Source: Caecibacteroides pullorum
GTDB lineage: Bacteria; Bacteroidota; Bacteroidia; Bacteroidales; Bacteroidaceae
Reading direction: 5' to 3'
Assembly (NCBI RefSeq): GCF_019239235.1
Contig: NZ_JAAZTS010000011.1
Span: 1-64,000 of the forward strand
DNA: 64,000 nucleotides
Positions 36,779-45,378 of the stretch are shown here, in pieces (the first letter of the stretch is position 1; each line of letters starts with the position of its first letter). The notes below the pieces were generated by a model. That model saw only the letters and a list, made by a program, of their open reading frames with translations. It searched no databases and was not told the origin of the DNA. The translations under genes and the position numbers were made by a program.

Positions 36779-37458
36779 GGGTTGTTTTTGATTTCTTTGT
36801 CAAAAAGGGCTGGTAGCATAAAGCGGTTATAGTCGGCTTTGGCGTTTTGTTTGTACAGGCAAAAGTAGAGAGTCTCTCCTTCTTGCCAGGTGCGTAGGGC
36901 AGCGATTACGGGAGCATCTGTCTTTTTGCCTGAACGGTAGAGTGTCAGGGGATTGTTCTGCTGATGGGCATCGCAGAGGATGGGTTCGGGACCGTCGGGC
37001 ATCACACCGTGTACAGTTCTCAGTCTCATCACCTCACCGTAGTAGACGGTAAATGCATTTCCTTCGGTACAGAACACATTGTCGTGACAGGCGTCTGTGG
37101 GGATTGCATCGTTTTGTTCCGTCTTTACAACTTTGTCATCACAAGCACCGAAAGCCCAGCACAGGCGAGCGTCAGATGGTAGATTTTCGGCTGTGGCCTT
37201 CAGAATGATTCCTTGTGTGTCGGTCAGTGAACAGATGGTTAGTTCTACTTTACCTCCTTTCCACAGTTTGTCTTTTACCGTGTAATGTTTTCCTTTGTTT
37301 TTCACTTTGCATTGGTCTAGCCATCGGCTTTCCTCACCGCAGACCACTCCCAACCGTAAGGTTCCTGCTCCTTCTGGAAGTTGCAGAGGGGGGAGGGTTT
37401 GAGCTTGGATGGTTGCTGTCCATAAAAATAGTAGCAGCAGTAACAGTTTGTTTTTCAT
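36775..37458 (-). CDS. Small secreted protein resembling a lone DUF4450-type N-terminal module
   Basis: A 227-residue protein with a signal peptide (about 19 residues) and a beta-rich body. The stretch around residues 65-130 (including LKATAENLPSDARLCWAFGACDD) and the closing YNRFMLPALFDKEI remind me of the DUF4450 module that normally sits at the N-terminus of very large pectin-degrading enzymes. Here it stops after that module with KNNP and overlaps the next start codon by four bases. It could be a natural stand-alone form or a remnant of a larger gene. First gene of the GH28 operon. Confidence 0.5.
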   Translation of the reverse strand: MKNKLLLLLLFLWTATIQAQTLPPLQLPEGAGTLRLGVVCGEESRWLDQCKVKNKGKHYTVKDKLWKGGKVELTICSLTDTQGIILKATAENLPSDARLCWAFGACDDKVVKTEQNDAIPTDACHDNVFCTEGNAFTVYYGEVMRLRTVHGVMPDGPEPILCDAHQQNNPLTLYRSGKKTDAPVIAALRTWQEGETLYFCLYKQNAKADYNRFMLPALFDKEIKNNP

Positions 37459-37487
37459 TGTAGGTCTAATCTTGATTATTTATGCGG

Positions 37488-37518
37488 CTAAGTTACGTCC
37501 TTCCGAGGTTTGAGCAAA
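37488..37518 (-). promoter_or_regulatory. Promoter of the GH28 operon
   Basis: Minus strand: TTTG, 19 bases, TAACTTAG, which differs from TAnnTTTG at one position. It lies 30 bases before the first gene. Confidence 0.45.
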
Positions 37519-37556
37519 TGGAAATAAGTACAATAGGATGGAATATTGTATAAAGA

Positions 37557-37588
37557 AAAAGCGGAAGGCATCGCTGCCTCCCGCTTTT
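37557..37588 (-). terminator. gdhA terminator
   Basis: Inverted repeat AAAAGCGG-AGGCA with one G-U pair on the minus strand, followed there by TTTTTCTTT. Lies about 50 bases after the gdhA stop. Confidence 0.85.
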
Positions 37589-37635
37589 CTCCTTGTTTAA
37601 GTTGTATGTTGTAACTATGGCTTGTTTATTTCGCA

Positions 37636-38973
37636 TCATACAATTCCTTGAGCCATCATGGCATTTGCCACTTTCATGAAACCGGCAATGTTGGCACCCT
37701 TTACATAATTTACGTATCCGTCGGGTTCCGTGCCATACTTCACGCAGTTTTCGTGGATGTTTTCCATGATGTAATGCAGTTTTGCATCTACCTCTTCAGC
37801 ACTCCATGACAGGCGTTCAGAGTTCTGAGTCATTTCGAGACCCGATACCGATACACCACCTGCATTGGCAGCCTTACCCGGAGCGTAGAGGATCTTGGCT
37901 TCTTGGAAAACGCGGATTGCTTCCGGTGTAGAAGGCATGTTGGCTCCTTCGGATACTGCAATCACACCATTGGCGATCAACTTCTTGGCATCGTCTCCGT
38001 TGATTTCATTCTGCGTGGCAGATGGAAGTGCAATATCAGCTTTCTCACCCCAAGGACGAGCTCCTTCTACGTATTTCACGCCAGGATATTGTTCTGCATA
38101 TTCACGGATACGACCACGGTACAGATTTTTCAGTTCCATGATGTAGTCCAGTTTTTCGCGGTCGATACCTTCGGGGTCGTAAACGTAACCGTCGGAGTCG
38201 GACATGGTCAATACCTTACCGCCCAGTTGCAATACCTTTTCAGCTGTATATTGGGCTACGTTACCTGATCCTGAGATAAGTACTGTCTTACCTTTCAGAT
38301 CCATTCCTTTGGTCTTCAGCATTTCCATCAGGAAGTATACATTACCATAACCCGTAGCTTCGGGACGGATTAGTGAACCACCAAATTCACGGCCTTTACC
38401 GGTCAACACGCCACTGAATTCGCGGGTCAGCTTCTTATACATGCCGAACATAAAACCAACCTCACGGCCACCTACACCTATATCACCAGCAGGTACATCT
38501 ACATCCGGACCAATGTGGCGCCACAGTTCCAGCATGAAAGCCTGGCAGAAACGCATCACTTCAGCATTGCTCTTGCCACGCGGAGAGAAATCTGAACCAC
38601 CTTTTCCACCACCCATCGGAAGGGTAGTCAGTGAGTTTTTGAAAGTCTGCTCGAAAGCCAGGAACTTCAGAATGCCCAGGTTTACAGATGAGTGGAAACG
38701 GATACCACCTTTGTACGGGCCGATGGCATTGTTATGTTGTACACGGTAGCCCATATTGGTTTGTACGTTGCCTTTATCATCAACCCAAGTGACGCGGAAC
38801 TGGTATACACGATCAGGAATACACAGACGTTCAATCAGGTTAGCTTTCTCGAATTCGGGGTGTTTGTTGTACTCTTCTTCGATTGTACCTAATACCTCTT
38901 CTACGGCTTGATGATACTCAGGTTCATTGGGAAACCGTCTTTTTAAATCTTCTAATACCTTAGCTGCATTCAT
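37636..38973 (-). CDS. gdhA: NADP-type glutamate dehydrogenase
   Basis: Cytoplasmic hexameric enzyme making glutamate from 2-oxoglutarate and ammonia. The glycine-rich catalytic stretch LPMGGGKGGSDF holds the active lysine; the nucleotide-binding motif VLISGSGNVAQY begins the Rossmann domain; length of 445 residues is normal for the bacterial assimilatory form. I chose the ATG at 38973 (MNAAKVLEDL); the longer frame to 39045 would run over the promoter at 39012-39042. Monocistronic, with its own promoter and terminator. Confidence 0.96.
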   Translation of the reverse strand: MNAAKVLEDLKRRFPNEPEYHQAVEEVLGTIEEEYNKHPEFEKANLIERLCIPDRVYQFRVTWVDDKGNVQTNMGYRVQHNNAIGPYKGGIRFHSSVNLGILKFLAFEQTFKNSLTTLPMGGGKGGSDFSPRGKSNAEVMRFCQAFMLELWRHIGPDVDVPAGDIGVGGREVGFMFGMYKKLTREFSGVLTGKGREFGGSLIRPEATGYGNVYFLMEMLKTKGMDLKGKTVLISGSGNVAQYTAEKVLQLGGKVLTMSDSDGYVYDPEGIDREKLDYIMELKNLYRGRIREYAEQYPGVKYVEGARPWGEKADIALPSATQNEINGDDAKKLIANGVIAVSEGANMPSTPEAIRVFQEAKILYAPGKAANAGGVSVSGLEMTQNSERLSWSAEEVDAKLHYIMENIHENCVKYGTEPDGYVNYVKGANIAGFMKVANAMMAQGIV

Positions 38974-39011
38974 AATCTTTGTTTTATTAGTTGTTTTATT
39001 ACTTGCGGTTG

Positions 39012-39042
39012 CAAATGTATATATAAAAATGATAAGTGCAAA
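39012..39042 (-). promoter_or_regulatory. gdhA promoter
   Basis: Minus strand: TTTG, exactly 19 bases, TACATTTG, a full match to the Bacteroides consensus, ending 39 bases before the ATG. It begins just after the upstream terminator. Confidence 0.75.
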
Positions 39043-39058
39043 CAATTTATAAATAAAA

Positions 39059-39096
39059 AGCGAGATAAAACGTCATTTTTTTTGTTTTATCTCGCT
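39059..39096 (-). terminator. Terminator of the metY-malic enzyme-small protein operon
   Basis: Perfect 13-bp stem (AGCGAGATAAAAC and complement) with T5 following on the minus strand, 24 bases after the small protein gene stop. Confidence 0.88.
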
Positions 39097-39119
39097 TTTA
39101 GTAGAAAAACGATATGTTT

Positions 39120-39293
39120 TTACCGCTTCTTCAGTGACTGGATGACAGGAATGAACACCAATGCTGCCGAAATGAGTATCATTAGGATGACAGGACCGTC
39201 AATTCGTTCGCTGTATACTAATACATAGTAGCAAAGTAACGCCCAAAGAAGCGTGATGCAAACTATTTGTGATTTAGAAAGCGGTTTTCTCAT
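39120..39293 (-). CDS. 57-residue membrane protein, coupled to the malic enzyme gene
   Basis: A short open frame starting [12 protein letters not shown] and ending IQSLKKR. It has two hydrophobic stretches (about residues 10-27 and 34-51) separated by a short polar loop, YSERIDG, so a two-helix inner-membrane hairpin is likely. Its ATG overlaps the malic enzyme stop as ATGA, and a strong terminator follows 24 bases after its stop, which together support real translation. I do not recognise a family or function. Confidence 0.75.
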   Translation of the reverse strand: MRKPLSKSQIVCITLLWALLCYYVLVYSERIDGPVILMILISAALVFIPVIQSLKKR

Positions 39294-41578
39294 TGTTTCG
39301 CTTTCTTTTTGTCGACAATGGCGTCGATGACAGCCACGGCAGTAATGTTCACAATGTCACGTACCGAACTTTCGAAGTCTGTAAAGTGGATAGGCTTGTT
39401 CAGACCCATTTGTATCGGACCGATGAGTTCGGCGTCTGTATCCATTGCCTGCAGTAGTTTGTATGCTGAATTGGCTGAACTCAAGTTGGGGAATACCAAC
39501 GTATTGACATCCTTGCCAAAAAGACGGGTAAAAGGATACTTTTTGTCACGCATTTCGCGATTCATGGCAAAGTTCACCTGCATTTCGCCATCGATAGCCA
39601 GTTCGGGATAGTGCTGTTGCATGTAGTCTACGGCCTCGTGTACCTTGACAGGACTTCCTTCCGTGTCGGCACCGAAGTTGGAGTAGCTCAGCATGGCCAT
39701 CACCGGAGTATGGTTGAAGAAACGTACAGTGTGTTCCGACAACTTGGCGATGTCAATCAGCGTATCCGTGTCGGGATGACGGTTGATGAGCGTGTCGGCC
39801 AGGAAGTAGGTACCCTTCTTGGAATTGAGGATGTGCATGGTACCGAAATGTTTGTATTCGGGACGGATGCCGATTACTTCCTTAGCTACCTTGATGGTGT
39901 TGCTGTATTTGGTGTAGAGTCCGGTGATGAAAGCATCTGCCTCACCTGTCTCGACCATCATCATGCCGAAGTAGTTGCGTTCGAACATTTTATCGTTAGC
40001 TTCCTCGTAGGTCGCACCTTCGCGGGCACGCTTTTCAGACAGGATGCGGGCATAACGTTCACGGCGCGGAGCTTCATCGGGGTGACGCAGGTTGACAATT
40101 TCAATACCTTCTAGGCTGAGATCCAGTTCCTTGGCCAGTTTCATGATGGCTTCGTCATTGCCCAGCAGAATAGGATGACAGATACCTTCGGCTTTAGCTT
40201 CAACAGCAGCTTTCAACATATTGGGGTGGATACCTTCTGCAAAAACTACGCGTTGTGGATTGCGGCGTGCCGTGTCGTAGAGCTGGCGGGTGAGTTTGCT
40301 TTCGTAACCCATCAGTTCACGCAACTGTAGGCAGTAGGCATCCCAGTCTTCGATATTCTTGCGGGCTACTCCACTCTCCATGGCGGCACGGGCCACGGCG
40401 CACGACACTTCTGTAATGAGACGTGGGTCGACGGGTTTCGGGATGAAGTATTCGGGACCAAAAGTGAAATTATTCACATGGTAGGCTTCGTTTACTACGT
40501 CGGGTACGGGTTGCTTGGCCAGGTCGGCAATAGCGTGTACGGCAGCAATTTTCATTTCTTCGTTGATAGCACTGGCGTGTGTGTCCAATGCACCACGGAA
40601 AATGTAGGGGAAGCCGATGACGTTGTTGATCTGGTTGGGATAGTCTGAGCGGCCAGTCGACATCAGCACATCAGGCCGGGCAGCCATAGCGTCTTCGTAA
40701 GAGATTTCCGGTGTGGGGTTGGCCAGGGCGAAGACGATAGGATGGTCTGCCATCGAGCGTACCATGTCCTGTGTTAGCACATTGCCTTTGGACAAACCGA
40801 GGAAAACGTCGGCTCCTTTAATGGCTTCTTCCAGTGTGTGTACATCGCGGCGGTCCGTAGCAAAGAAGCGTTTTTGTTCAGTCAGATTTTCACGATCGCT
40901 TGTAATGACTCCTTTGCTGTCCAGCATCAGGATGTTTTCGCGGCGGGCGCCTAACGAAACATACAGTTTGGTGCACGAAATGGCTGATGCTCCGGCACCG
41001 TTTACTACGATGCGTACGTCTTCAATCCGTTTGCCAGCTACTTCGAGTGCATTCAACAGTCCTGCACTTGAGATGATGGCTGTTCCGTGCTGGTCATCAT
41101 GCATTACGGGAATATCCAATTCTTCTTTCAGTCGGCGTTCTATTTCGAAGCATTCAGGTGCCTTGATATCTTCCAGATTGATTCCTCCAAAAGTAGGGGC
41201 AATAGCCTTTACGGCTTGGATGAATTTCTCGGGGTCCTTTTCATTTACTTCGATGTCGAATACATCAATACCTGCATAGATTTTGAAGAGCAATCCTTTG
41301 CCTTCCATTACGGGTTTACCGCTCAGGGCGCCGATGTCTCCCAGCCCGAGTACGGCAGTACCGTTAGAAATAACGGCTACCAGATTTCCTTTGGCTGTGT
41401 ATTTGTAGGCATCCTGCGGATTTTTCTCTATTTCCAGACAGGGTTCGGCTACGCCGGGTGAATAAGCCAGCGAGAGGTCGGTTTGTGTGGTATAAGGCTT
41501 GGTGGGCACCACTTCAATTTTTCCCGGTTTGCCCATTGAATGATAGAGCAAAGCGGCTTCTTTCGTAATCTTTCCCAT
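39290..41578 (-). CDS. maeB: NADP-dependent malic enzyme with phosphotransacetylase-like domain
   Basis: A 762-residue two-part enzyme. Residues 1-420 form the malic enzyme, converting malate to pyruvate and CO2: [12 protein letters not shown], the active-site stretch [10 protein letters not shown] and the Rossmann part [11 protein letters not shown] are clear. Residues about 430-762 resemble phosphate acetyltransferase, which in MaeB proteins is regulatory, sensing acetyl-CoA, and not catalytic. It follows metY by 28 bases and overlaps the small membrane protein gene. Confidence 0.94.
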   Translation of the reverse strand: MGKITKEAALLYHSMGKPGKIEVVPTKPYTTQTDLSLAYSPGVAEPCLEIEKNPQDAYKYTAKGNLVAVISNGTAVLGLGDIGALSGKPVMEGKGLLFKIYAGIDVFDIEVNEKDPEKFIQAVKAIAPTFGGINLEDIKAPECFEIERRLKEELDIPVMHDDQHGTAIISSAGLLNALEVAGKRIEDVRIVVNGAGASAISCTKLYVSLGARRENILMLDSKGVITSDRENLTEQKRFFATDRRDVHTLEEAIKGADVFLGLSKGNVLTQDMVRSMADHPIVFALANPTPEISYEDAMAARPDVLMSTGRSDYPNQINNVIGFPYIFRGALDTHASAINEEMKIAAVHAIADLAKQPVPDVVNEAYHVNNFTFGPEYFIPKPVDPRLITEVSCAVARAAMESGVARKNIEDWDAYCLQLRELMGYESKLTRQLYDTARRNPQRVVFAEGIHPNMLKAAVEAKAEGICHPILLGNDEAIMKLAKELDLSLEGIEIVNLRHPDEAPRRERYARILSEKRAREGATYEEANDKMFERNYFGMMMVETGEADAFITGLYTKYSNTIKVAKEVIGIRPEYKHFGTMHILNSKKGTYFLADTLINRHPDTDTLIDIAKLSEHTVRFFNHTPVMAMLSYSNFGADTEGSPVKVHEAVDYMQQHYPELAIDGEMQVNFAMNREMRDKKYPFTRLFGKDVNTLVFPNLSSANSAYKLLQAMDTDAELIGPIQMGLNKPIHFTDFESSVRDIVNITAVAVIDAIVDKKKAKQ

Positions 41579-41606
41579 ATTCGTTTTTAGTATTTGTTCT
41601 ATGATT

Positions 41607-42887
41607 CTATGCGTTTAATGCTTGCTCGATGTCAGCAATAATATCTTCGGCATTTTCGATACCGACAGAAAATCGGATAAGGTCTGGACGTACACCGGCT
41701 TCCATCAGTTGCTCGTCTGTTAATTGACGGTGTGTATGACTGGCTGGATGGAGTACGCAGGTGCGGGCGTCGGCTACATGGGTAACGATGGCTGCCAATT
41801 TTAGTGAGTCCATAAATTTGATAGCAACGTCGCGTCCGCCTTTTAATCCAAAAGTTACCACACCACATGATCCGTTTGGCATGTATTTTTGTGCCAGTGA
41901 ATAATATTTATCACCTGGTAGGCCGCTGTAGTTTACCCACGCTACTTTGTTATTCTTAGACAGGTATTCGGCTACGGCTTGCGCATTTTTGCAATGTTGT
42001 GGCATGCGCAGGTGCAGTGTTTCCAGTCCGAGGTTTAGCAGAAAGGCGTTCTGCGGTGATTGGATGCTGCCTAAATCACGCATTAATTGGGCTGTAGCTT
42101 TGGTTATGTAGGCCATTTTACCGAAAGCTTTTGTATAGGTCAGTCCATGGTATGATTCATCAGGAGTGCAGAGACCGGGGAATTTGTCGGCATGGGCATC
42201 CCAGTCGAAGTTACCGCTGTCTACGATACATCCGCCTACGCTTGTGGCATGTCCGTCCATGTACTTCGTTGTGGAGTGTACTACGATGTCGGCTCCCCAT
42301 TCAAACGGACGGCAATTAATAGGGGTAGGGAAGGTGTTGTCTACAATCAGAGGAACTCCATGTTTATGAGCAATGCGGGCAAACTTTTCGATGTCAAGAA
42401 CCTCGAGTGTGGGATTCGAAATGGTTTCGCCAAACAGTGCCTTGGTGTTGGGGCGGAAAGCGGCAGAGATCTCTTCTTCCGATGCATCGGGATTGATGAA
42501 AGTCACGTCAATGCCCAGCTTTTTCATTGTTACACCGAAAAGATTGAATGTCCCACCATAAATACATGATGAGCATACAAAGTGGTCGCCTGCCTGGCAA
42601 ATGTTGAAGACGGCATAGAAGTTGGCAGCTTGTCCACTTGAAGTCAGCATGGCAGCTACGCCACCTTCCAATGCTGCGATTTTAGCAGCTACTGCATCAT
42701 TTGTAGGGTTCTGAAGGCGGGTATAAAAGTATCCGCTGTCTTCCAGGTCGAAGAGGCGAGCCATCTGTTCGCTGGTATCGTATTTGAAAGTTGTACTCTG
42801 ATAGATGGGGAGTACGCGGGGTTCTCCTTTTTTGGGAGACCAGCCGGCCTGTACGCACAGGGTTTCGGGTTTGAATCGCTTGGTCAT
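41607..42887 (-). CDS. metY: O-acetylhomoserine sulfhydrylase
   Basis: PLP-dependent enzyme of the Cys/Met metabolism family (426 residues) that joins sulfide to O-acetylhomoserine to make homocysteine. The PLP lysine is about Lys208 in VHSTTKYMDGHAT. The long C-terminal part with HPASHTHRQL and SVGIENAEDII separates MetY-like from shorter MetB/MetC enzymes. Start set at 42887 (MTKRFKPETLCVQAG), since the extra 13 residues upstream run into the likely promoter. No SAM riboswitch is seen upstream. Confidence 0.93.
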   Translation of the reverse strand: MTKRFKPETLCVQAGWSPKKGEPRVLPIYQSTTFKYDTSEQMARLFDLEDSGYFYTRLQNPTNDAVAAKIAALEGGVAAMLTSSGQAANFYAVFNICQAGDHFVCSSCIYGGTFNLFGVTMKKLGIDVTFINPDASEEEISAAFRPNTKALFGETISNPTLEVLDIEKFARIAHKHGVPLIVDNTFPTPINCRPFEWGADIVVHSTTKYMDGHATSVGGCIVDSGNFDWDAHADKFPGLCTPDESYHGLTYTKAFGKMAYITKATAQLMRDLGSIQSPQNAFLLNLGLETLHLRMPQHCKNAQAVAEYLSKNNKVAWVNYSGLPGDKYYSLAQKYMPNGSCGVVTFGLKGGRDVAIKFMDSLKLAAIVTHVADARTCVLHPASHTHRQLTDEQLMEAGVRPDLIRFSVGIENAEDIIADIEQALNA

Positions 42888-42936
42888 AATCGAATAATTG
42901 TATAGTTTTGGGTTATTTATATGCACTTATTTCTCG

Positions 42937-42964
42937 CAAAAGTACGGAAAATACTGTAAATTTG
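42937..42964. promoter_or_regulatory. Back-to-back -7 elements of metY and the amidase gene
   Basis: Minus-strand TACTTTTG (42937-42944) precedes metY by 50 bases; plus-strand TAAATTTG (42957-42964) precedes the amidase gene by 35 bases. Neither has a clear TTTG partner. Confidence 0.35.
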
Positions 42965-42999
42965 TCGGCTGAAACCGGATTTTTAGTGGATTTAATAGA

Positions 43000-44001
43000 A
43001 TGAGACATATTTTACTTCCTTTGATATTGGCCCTATTCACCCTTTCTGCAGTGGCCCAGCAGACCACCGATACTCCTCGCAGAGGCGAGGGAATCTCTTC
43101 ATTTTTGCAGCGTAATCATCGTTCCGGACAGGCTTATTACCGTGAATTCCTGCGGCTGAATGAAAAGAAACTGAAAGGCAAGAAAGAACTGATATTGGGA
43201 GTACGTTATGTGCTTCCTCCGTTGAAAGAGGGAGGAAAACAGTCTGTTACTGCTAAAAAGCGGCAAATTAAGGAACCCTTGTTCGGCAAGAAACTTTCGC
43301 ATGTCGATGTGACGGGCAGTAGCTTGGACGGTGCTTGCTTTTACATTGTCAGTGGACATGGTGGTCCCGATCCAGGGGCTATAGGGCGTCTGAATGGCCA
43401 TGAGTTGCATGAAGATGAGTATGCCTATGATGTAGCCCTGCGCTTGGCGCGTAATCTGATGCAGGAAGGTGCCGAAGTACATATTATCATCCAAGATAAG
43501 AAAGACGGTATCCGTAATGATAATTATCTGAAGAATAGCAAACGGGAGACATGTATGGGCGATCCTATTCCACTCAATCAAGTCGAACGTCTGAAACAGC
43601 GTTGTGTGAAAATCAATGAACTCTATCGCAAAGACCGACAGAAATACAAGTATTGTCGTTCGGTATTTCTCCATGTGGATAGCCGTAGTAAGCGGGCTCA
43701 GACCGATGTATTTTTTTATCATGCTCCAGGTAGCAAATATGGCGAGCAATTGGCTCGCGGCATGAAGAATACGTTCGAGCGTAAGTATGACCGCCATCAA
43801 CCCAATCGTGGTTTCGAAGGGACGGTGAGCAGTCGTAATCTCTATGTATTGCTTAATTCTACTCCTCCTGCATTATTTGTAGAGTTGGGAAATATTCAGA
43901 ATAGCTTTGACCAGCGCCGTTTTGTCATCAGTGACAACCGTCAGGCACTGGCCAATTGGATGCGTGAGGGATTGATTGCTGATTTTAAGAAATGCAAATG
44001 A
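43000..44001 (+). CDS. N-acetylmuramoyl-L-alanine amidase (Amidase_3)
   Basis: Exported zinc amidase that cuts the bond between MurNAc and the stem peptide of peptidoglycan. Signal peptide of about 20 residues ending VAQ. A short segment at about 47-75 (FLRLNEKKLKGKKELILG) resembles a LysM-like wall-binding piece. The amidase core has the first zinc histidine His120 in VSGHGGPDPGAIG, a HVDS motif further on, and the catalytic glutamate in LFVELGN. Length (333 aa) is ordinary. Its end faces the NlpC/P60 gene, with one base between the stop codons. Confidence 0.92.
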   Translation: MRHILLPLILALFTLSAVAQQTTDTPRRGEGISSFLQRNHRSGQAYYREFLRLNEKKLKGKKELILGVRYVLPPLKEGGKQSVTAKKRQIKEPLFGKKLSHVDVTGSSLDGACFYIVSGHGGPDPGAIGRLNGHELHEDEYAYDVALRLARNLMQEGAEVHIIIQDKKDGIRNDNYLKNSKRETCMGDPIPLNQVERLKQRCVKINELYRKDRQKYKYCRSVFLHVDSRSKRAQTDVFFYHAPGSKYGEQLARGMKNTFERKYDRHQPNRGFEGTVSSRNLYVLLNSTPPALFVELGNIQNSFDQRRFVISDNRQALANWMREGLIADFKKCK

Positions 44002-44002
44002 T

Positions 44003-44509
44003 TCAGGGGCGTCCGCCGCGTAGCCAGCAGCGGCGGTAATAGGCCTCGTCAAGGTGGCTGACAATGACTCCCCGGCTGGTACTAGCATGTACAAAGTATC
44101 CGTCTTTCAGATAGATGCCTACGTGGGTAACTTTTTTTCGTGATTTTCCATTGTGGAAGAATACGAGATCACCTTCTTTCAATTCCCGACGCGAGACTTT
44201 TCGGCAGGCTTTCATTTGCTCACTGGTGCTGCGTGGAAGACGCATATGGTATACTTTCCGATAGATTTCTCCAGTCATACCCGAGCAATCTGTTCCTTTT
44301 TGAGTGTGCCCGCCGCTACGGTAGGGGGTCCCTATCCATTCGGCGGCGGTGAGATACAGGTGATGGTTATCCTTGGGGCCGATGTCTATACCCAGCTTTA
44401 CTGAGGCACGAGCTAAGGCCCGATAGTCTAGTCGAGGAGTCGATGTATGGCAGGCACTTAGACAGAGCAGCAGTATTGCAGGGAGTAATAGTCTGTGCAG
44501 GCATTTCAT
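44003..44509 (-). CDS. NlpC/P60 cysteine peptidase lipoprotein
   Basis: A 168-residue lipoprotein (lipobox Cys20 in LCLSAC) of the C40 family, which cuts gamma-D-glutamyl bonds in wall peptides. The triad is Cys75 (TDCSGM), His129 (THVGIY) and His141 (FVHAST). It faces an amidase gene, the other half of a wall-remodelling pair, though on the opposite strand. Its ATG overlaps the ABC ATPase stop codon by one base (TAATG), so it is co-translated with the exporter. Confidence 0.93.
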   Translation of the reverse strand: MKCLHRLLLPAILLLCLSACHTSTPRLDYRALARASVKLGIDIGPKDNHHLYLTAAEWIGTPYRSGGHTQKGTDCSGMTGEIYRKVYHMRLPRSTSEQMKACRKVSRRELKEGDLVFFHNGKSRKKVTHVGIYLKDGYFVHASTSRGVIVSHLDEAYYRRCWLRGGRP

Positions 44510-45312
44510 TATGCTTTCGCCTCCTCGTCTTTTTGTACTTCTTGTACTTCCGGTTCGTCAGTTGTTGATAATGGTTGTACCTCCTCTTCTTCGGCCAGTT
44601 CTTCTTCTTTGACACCTACGTTGAAGTAATCTTCCAGTTCTTTTTCTGCTGAACCGTTGGCATTGTCAATGTCACGGATGATGATGCCGTGTTCCAGCAG
44701 GGCGATGCGGGGGCAGATGTCTACCGTGTGGTTCAGGTTGTGGCTTGAGATAAGAACAGTAGCGTTATGCTCTTCATTGTAGCGTTTCAGCAAGTGCTTG
44801 ATGATGGCTTGTGATGAGGGATCCAGGAAATTGAACGGTTCGTCCAAAATGAGTAGGCGTGGATGGGGAAGCATAGCCGAGATGATGCCTATTTTCTGCT
44901 TGTTGCCCATGGAGTAGTTGCGGATAAATTTCTTCTGTCCCATTACTTCGCCGTTCATGAAACGTTCGAAGGGCAGGAGGCGTTCGTCTACCTCTTCCTT
45001 TTTCAGCCCGTACATACGGCCGATGAAGTAGAAGTATTCTTCGGGTGTCAGGTAGTCAATGAGGAAGCCGTCGTCGATGAAGGCACCTGTAAAGGTTTTC
45101 CAGTCTTCACTCTTGCTGACGTCGGTTCCGTCAATGCAGACGTTGCCGCGGTCGGCTTGCAGCAAGTCCAGAATAAGGCGGAAGAGAGTCGTCTTTCCTG
45201 CGCCGTTGTTGCCCACAAGCCCGAGCATTTCGCCCTGGTTGATTGTATAGTTTTCTATGTCGACGGCTTTTTTTTCACCGAATAATTTCTGTAATGAGTT
45301 AATCTGTATCAT
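44509..45312 (-). CDS. ABC exporter ATP-binding protein with acidic tail
   Basis: Cytoplasmic ATPase of a two-part ABC exporter. Walker A GNNGAGKTT (about residue 36), a signature with NYSMGNKQKIG and Walker B LLILDEPFNFLDP are intact. The last 40 residues form a strongly acidic tail (EEELAEEEEV onward) not needed for ATPase function and unusual in the family. It follows its membrane partner by 66 bases and overlaps the NlpC/P60 gene. Substrate unknown. Confidence 0.92.
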   Translation of the reverse strand: MIQINSLQKLFGEKKAVDIENYTINQGEMLGLVGNNGAGKTTLFRLILDLLQADRGNVCIDGTDVSKSEDWKTFTGAFIDDGFLIDYLTPEEYFYFIGRMYGLKKEEVDERLLPFERFMNGEVMGQKKFIRNYSMGNKQKIGIISAMLPHPRLLILDEPFNFLDPSSQAIIKHLLKRYNEEHNATVLISSHNLNHTVDICPRIALLEHGIIIRDIDNANGSAEKELEDYFNVGVKEEELAEEEEVQPLSTTDEPEVQEVQKDEEAKA

Positions 45313-45378
45313 AGTGTAAAGAACAATGTAAAGCTCAATATTTAGTAATTAATATTTTATATTTCTGATATTTGTCTT

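Noticed and set aside
38974-39045. N-terminal extension of GdhA
   Set aside because: It overlaps a consensus promoter and has no counterpart in the family.
42888-42999. SAM riboswitch upstream of metY
   Set aside because: The gap is short and AT-rich, with no long stem structure or terminator switch visible.
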